NCBI RefSeq assembly: GCF_014925385.1
Contig: NZ_JACSDK010000020.1
Coordinates: forward strand, 62,001 to 126,000
Length of the DNA stretch: 64,000 bases
Reading direction: 5' to 3'
Source of the DNA: Pelagibius marinus
Lineage (GTDB): Bacteria > Pseudomonadota > Alphaproteobacteria > Kiloniellales > Kiloniellaceae
Shown here piece by piece: positions 60,725 through 64,000 of this stretch. The notes under the pieces are model-generated. The model was not told the DNA's origin. It saw only the letters and a program-made list of their open reading frames with translations, and made no database searches. The first letter of the stretch is position 1; each line of letters starts with the position of its first letter. A program made the translations under genes and the position numbers.

Positions 60725-60853
60725 GGTCCGGCGGCGGTCCGCGCCGCTGTACTCTCTGGCATGGCCACTCCTTCATCTGGGCTTCGCCCTGCGCCGCCGC
60801 CGACGCCCGCGATGCGGCTTCTTAAAGTCGTATCTTAAGATGAGCTAAGGGTG

Positions 60854-60865
60854 ACAACTAGTTGT
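60854..60865. promoter_or_regulatory. palindrome upstream of LysR
   Basis: ACAACTAGTTGT is a perfect 12-bp palindrome in an AT-rich region between the membrane protein and the LysR gene, about 120 bases before the LysR start. It is a candidate operator. Confidence 0.35.
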
Positions 60866-60983
60866 TATTGCTTGATTAAATACCTACACTTAAAGCAATG
60901 CTCTTGAAGCGAAATCTGCACAGCGGCGCCCCGGGCGGCTTTCTGCTTTGGCATGATCTCATCTTCTACATTAAGTTTCCGGC

Positions 60984-61895
60984 ATGAAGATTTCCGAGAT
61001 CCGGGCCTTCCTGGCGGTGGCCGAGGCGGGCTCCATGCACGGCGCCGCGGCGCGGCTGAACCTCACCCAGCCGGCGGTGTCGCGCCTTATCCAGCGCCTT
61101 GAGGCCGAACTCGACGCCGTCCTCTTCGACCGCACCAGCAAGCCGCCGACCCTGACCCCCGCCGGCCGCCAGGCCCTGGCCCACGGGCGCCGCGTCCTGC
61201 AGGCGCTGAACGACCTCTCGGGCAGCGTCGCCGAGGGCGCCGCGCCGCACGGCAGGTTCCGCCTGGGGGTGTCGCTGGGGCTGTCGCAGCTGGTGCTGAA
61301 CGAGCCGCTCGATGCGCTGCGCCGCGACTTCCCCGCCCTGGTCTTCGAGGTCAGCAGCGACTGGAGCGGCGATCTGGTGAAGGATGTCGAGAGCAACGCC
61401 ATGAACGCCGCCGTGGTGCTGTCGTCGAACACCACGGAGCCGGCCTCCGCCGCGCCGATCCGCAAGGTGGGCCACGACCGGCTGCTGGTGGTGGCCGCCA
61501 AGGACTCGCCCCTGCCGGCGCGGGCCTCGCTGACCGAGCTGGCGCCGGAAGGCTGGGTGGTGCATCCCGAAGGCTGCAGCTACCGCACCGCCGTCAGGCG
61601 CGCCCTGGAGCGGGCCGGCGCCCCCTTCAACGTGGCCGTCGAGGCCTTCGACCAGGAACTGCTGCTCTCCCTCTGCGCCCGCGGCAACGGCCTGGGGCTG
61701 GTGCCGACCTGCCTGCTGCGGCACAGCGCCTACCGCGACCGCCTGCGCGCCATCGAGGTGCCCGAACTCGACTACCGTCTGGCGGTGTGGATCGCCCGCG
61801 GCCGCTATATCGGCTCGCTGGCGCCGGTGGTGGATGACCTGGAGGCCGCCATTCAGGACATGCTGGCCGCCTCTGAACATTCCGAACTGGCATAA
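60984..61895 (+). CDS. LysR family transcriptional regulator
   Basis: A 303-residue regulator. The helix-turn-helix is MKISEIRAFLAVAEAGSMHG to LTQPAVSRLIQRLEAELDA (residues 1-60). The effector domain includes GVSLGLSQLVLNEPLDALR and PVARR-like polar segments further on. The effector is unknown. The MFS transporter gene follows on the same strand after a perfect inverted repeat, so it is the likely target. Confidence 0.9.
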   Translation: MKISEIRAFLAVAEAGSMHGAAARLNLTQPAVSRLIQRLEAELDAVLFDRTSKPPTLTPAGRQALAHGRRVLQALNDLSGSVAEGAAPHGRFRLGVSLGLSQLVLNEPLDALRRDFPALVFEVSSDWSGDLVKDVESNAMNAAVVLSSNTTEPASAAPIRKVGHDRLLVVAAKDSPLPARASLTELAPEGWVVHPEGCSYRTAVRRALERAGAPFNVAVEAFDQELLLSLCARGNGLGLVPTCLLRHSAYRDRLRAIEVPELDYRLAVWIARGRYIGSLAPVVDDLEAAIQDMLAASEHSELA

Positions 61896-61899
61896 TAAA

Positions 61900-61916
61900 A
61901 ATTCATAAATTGAATT
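61900..61916. promoter_or_regulatory. inverted repeat between LysR and MFS genes
   Basis: AATTCA-taaat-TGAATT is a perfect inverted repeat four bases after the LysR stop and about 100 bases before the MFS start. It is a good candidate for the site through which the LysR protein acts on the transporter. Confidence 0.45.
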
Positions 61917-62017
61917 AGCGGAATGATCTGATCGCCCTTAGATTGTTCTCAGCGGGGCGCTGCGCGCCTCTCCACTTCATCTCGCAGCCCCTTGTGCCCC
62001 CTCGGAGCCCTGTCCTT

Positions 62018-63256
62018 ATGTCCTCTGCCGCCGACCCCCTTGCGCCGCGGCCCGCCTTGCCCGGCTGGCGCACCCCGGCCGTCATCATCACCGCCGGCTG
62101 CCTGCTGGCCCTGCTGTCCTTCGGCATCCGCGCCAGTTTCGGGCTCTTCCTCGCGCCCATGTCCGGCGACTTCGGCTGGGGACGTGAGGTTTTCGCCATC
62201 GCCATCGCCGTGCAGAACCTGCTGTGGGGCGTCTGCCAGCCGGTGGCCGGCGCGGTGGCCGACCGCTACGGCAGCGGGCGGGTGCTCGCCGGAGGGGGCC
62301 TGCTCTATGCCGCCGGCCTCTTTGTCATGGCCGGCGCCTCGACACCCGGGTTGCTGATGATGTCCACGGGCCTGATGGTCGGCGTCGGCATCTCCGGCGC
62401 CTCCTTCGCCATCGTGCTGGCCGCCTTCACCCGGCTGATGCCGGAGGACAGGCGCTCCTGGGCCTTGGGCCTGGGCACCGCCGCGGGCTCGGCCGGGCAG
62501 TTCTTCGTGGTGCCCCTGGGCCAGGCCTTCATCAGCGCCTACGGCTGGTCCACGGCGCTGACGCTCTTCGGCTTCCTGGCCCTGGTCATGGTGCCCCTGG
62601 GGGCGACGCTGGCCGGGCGGCGCCCGGAGAGCCACGGCGCCCTGCAGCAATCGAGCGCCGGCGCCCTGGCGGAAGCCTTCAGGCACCCGAGCTACGTCCT
62701 CCTGACCCTCGGGTTCTTCGTCTGCGGCTTCCACGTTTCCTTCATCCAGACCCACCTGCCGCCCTACATCACCGACCTGGGCCTGGACTCCGGCCTGGCC
62801 GCCTGGGCGCTGGCCATCGTCGGCGGGGCCAATATTGTCGGCGCCTATACCTCCGGGATGCTGGGCGGGCGCTACAGCAAGAAGTACCTGCTCTCCGGGC
62901 TCTACCTGGCCCGCTCGGCGGTCATCGCCGTCTTCGTCCTGCTGCCGGCCAGCGAGGCCGGCGTGCTGATCTTCGCCGGCGCCATGGGCCTCTTGTGGCT
63001 GTCGACCATCCCGCTGACCTCCGGCCTGGTGGCCCAGTTCTTCGGCACCCGGCACATGGCCATGCTGTTCGGCATCGTCTTCTTCAGCCACCAGATCGGC
63101 GCCTTCCTGGGCGTCTGGCTGGGCGGCTACTTCTTCGACGTGACCGGCTCCTACGACGTGGTGTGGTGGGGCAGCGTGGCGCTCGGCCTGCTGGCCGCCG
63201 CCCTGCACTGGCCGATCCGCGAGGCGCCGGTGGCCCGCTTGGCAGCGGCGCAATAG
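62018..63256 (+). CDS. MFS transporter
   Basis: A 412-residue twelve-helix transporter. The A-motif-like loop is GAVADRYGSGRVLAGG between helices 2 and 3, and the second half contains SGMLGGRYSKKYLLSG. The sequence FGIRASFGLFLAPMSGDFGW resembles the monocarboxylate/oxalate-formate group, so a carboxylate substrate is possible. The ATG at 62018 gives the normal N-terminus; the upstream frame to 61943 is not family-like. The LysR gene lies directly upstream. Confidence 0.9.
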   Translation: MSSAADPLAPRPALPGWRTPAVIITAGCLLALLSFGIRASFGLFLAPMSGDFGWGREVFAIAIAVQNLLWGVCQPVAGAVADRYGSGRVLAGGGLLYAAGLFVMAGASTPGLLMMSTGLMVGVGISGASFAIVLAAFTRLMPEDRRSWALGLGTAAGSAGQFFVVPLGQAFISAYGWSTALTLFGFLALVMVPLGATLAGRRPESHGALQQSSAGALAEAFRHPSYVLLTLGFFVCGFHVSFIQTHLPPYITDLGLDSGLAAWALAIVGGANIVGAYTSGMLGGRYSKKYLLSGLYLARSAVIAVFVLLPASEAGVLIFAGAMGLLWLSTIPLTSGLVAQFFGTRHMAMLFGIVFFSHQIGAFLGVWLGGYFFDVTGSYDVVWWGSVALGLLAAALHWPIREAPVARLAAAQ

Positions 63257-63384
63257 CCGGCCGGCCGCCGCGCCCGCACAGCCTCATGCGCCGTCTCAGC
63301 GTGAAGACATAATTATCGCAAATTCAATAACTTGGACGAGAATGCGAAAGTAATTTCGAGGATGAGGATATAGCGGCGCCCTGG

Positions 63385-63759
63385 CTAGTCCGCCGCTTCC
63401 ACGGTGATGGCCGCGCCGTCACGCACCGCCGCCAGAGCGGTCACGTCATCCAGAGCATCGGCCCAGATGTTGGCCGGCGAGGCCAGGCGGATCTCATCAC
63501 CTCGGGAGACCGGCGTCGGCCCGAAGCCGATGGCGATGGCGTCGCCGTCGGTCCAGAAAGCGATCTCCCCCGCCTCCACCACCGCCTTGGCGTCGGGCTC
63601 GCGCGGCAGGCTGACGGGAGTGTCGAAGTAGACTTCGTCGCCCCAGGTCCGCGCGGTCGAGCGGATGGGCAGCGCCTCCAGGATCGCCGCCGCGGTGGGC
63701 GTGTCCCGGGTCTCCACCTCGATGGCGACGCTGCCGGCGGTGATACGTAGCTTGGCCAT
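63385..63759 (-). CDS. cyclophilin-like fold protein
   Basis: A 124-residue protein of the small cyclophilin-like (TM1367-type) family: TPTAAAILEALPIRSTARTW, then GDEVYFDTP, FWTDGDAIAIGFGPTPVSRG and DEIRLASPANIW. The fold is like cyclophilin but the proline isomerase residues are missing, so the role is unknown. The ATG at 63759 is chosen because the family begins there; GAGGAGG lies upstream. It is downstream of the MFS gene in convergent orientation. Confidence 0.88.
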   Translation of the reverse strand: MAKLRITAGSVAIEVETRDTPTAAAILEALPIRSTARTWGDEVYFDTPVSLPREPDAKAVVEAGEIAFWTDGDAIAIGFGPTPVSRGDEIRLASPANIWADALDDVTALAAVRDGAAITVEAAD

Positions 63760-63871
63760 GTCCCGCAGTTCCTCCTCTGTCACGCCTTGGCTTTGTTGGG
63801 GCCTTGGGACCATCCTGGCCGGCGCTTTAGTTGTTAGGGGCGCATTCTACCGCAGGCTTCTGATCGGCAAA

Positions 63872-63911
63872 AGAAAAGGGCCGGCGCGATCTTCACGATC
63901 GCGGCCGGCCC
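63872..63911 (-). terminator. rpsD terminator
   Basis: GGGCCGGC with GCGATC (63878-63890) pairs with GATCGC and GGCCGGCCC (63897-63911) with one bulge. On the minus strand it is followed by CTTTTC. It lies about 25 bases after the rpsD stop. Confidence 0.85.
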
Positions 63912-63933
63912 TCTTTCGGGTCTGTCCCGCGGC

Positions 63934-64000
63934 TTAGCGCGAGTAGAACTCGATGACCAGGTTCGGTTCCATGGAAACCGGGTAGGGCACGTCGGCCAGC
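63934..64000 (-). CDS. rpsD: 30S ribosomal protein S4 (partial, C-terminal end)
   Basis: The last 21 codons and stop of rpsD. The readable end is LADVPYPVSMEPNLVIEFYS plus R, the almost invariant S4 C-terminus. The rest lies beyond the window. S4 binds 16S rRNA and starts small-subunit assembly. Confidence 0.93.
   Translation of the reverse strand, partial: LADVPYPVSMEPNLVIEFYSR

Overview
The window is a high-GC, gene-dense stretch of an alphaproteobacterial chromosome, most like a Rhodospirillales/Kiloniellales-type organism. Evidence is the ATP-synthase zeta inhibitor subunit next to purB and purC, the purS-purQ-purL-bolA-grxD order, a DUF1127 protein, several LysR regulators with short divergent promoters, and a typical rpsD end. 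Placement below class level is inference.

Layout. 0-1.4 kb is an AT-richer edge with one orphan membrane protein. 1.4-6.4 kb has a divergent GRDB-family / polyferredoxin pair, a TauE/SafE permease and an SH3-NlpC/P60 peptidase. 6.4-7.5 kb is a MarR-DUF2000 module inserted beside that peptidase and flanked by copies of its 3' end. 7.5-25.4 kb is mostly housekeeping and metabolism: TAXI protein, moaA, GNAT, TauE with divergent LysR, nadK, GcvA-like regulator, argE-HAD-deacylase-AbrB-like run, CorA/ZntB, TerC, SDR, globin with divergent LysR. A tRNA-Leu(UAA) lies at 25.5 kb. 37.6-47 kb carries pirin, CinA, SfsA, Map, a trypsin-like protease with a separate propeptide-like protein, RadC and PurB. 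47.3-57.6 kb is the purine block (zeta, NRDE, purC, then SYLF/ICMT/DMT/MarR-GNAT genes, then purS-purQ-purL-bolA-grxD). A complete 2168-bp IS1595-type element with a passenger gene sits in the grxD terminator. The window ends with a CBS protein, a LysR-MFS pair, a cyclophilin-like protein and the 3' end of rpsD.

The most unusual region is 26.4-37.2 kb. Five tandem same-strand genes encode large secreted proteins (506 to 742 aa) that are paralogues of one another and that I cannot assign to any known family. They are built from five module types (A-B-C, optional D, optional E), with Cys-bounded beta-rich repeats and, in three of them and one gene remnant, a short conserved C-terminal tail (hydrophobic-PG-x). 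Each gene is separately preceded, 50 to 66 nt before its start codon, by the same two-part element tTGAACC-N15/16-CGACNNA. This looks like a promoter for an alternative, probably ECF-type, sigma factor. A sixth copy lies at 23.84 kb. No sigma factor is encoded in the window. The array also holds a 3' remnant of a lost module, a 31-bp repeat and shared GC-rich hairpins, all signs of repeated duplication and recombination. This is my candidate for an undescribed envelope system.
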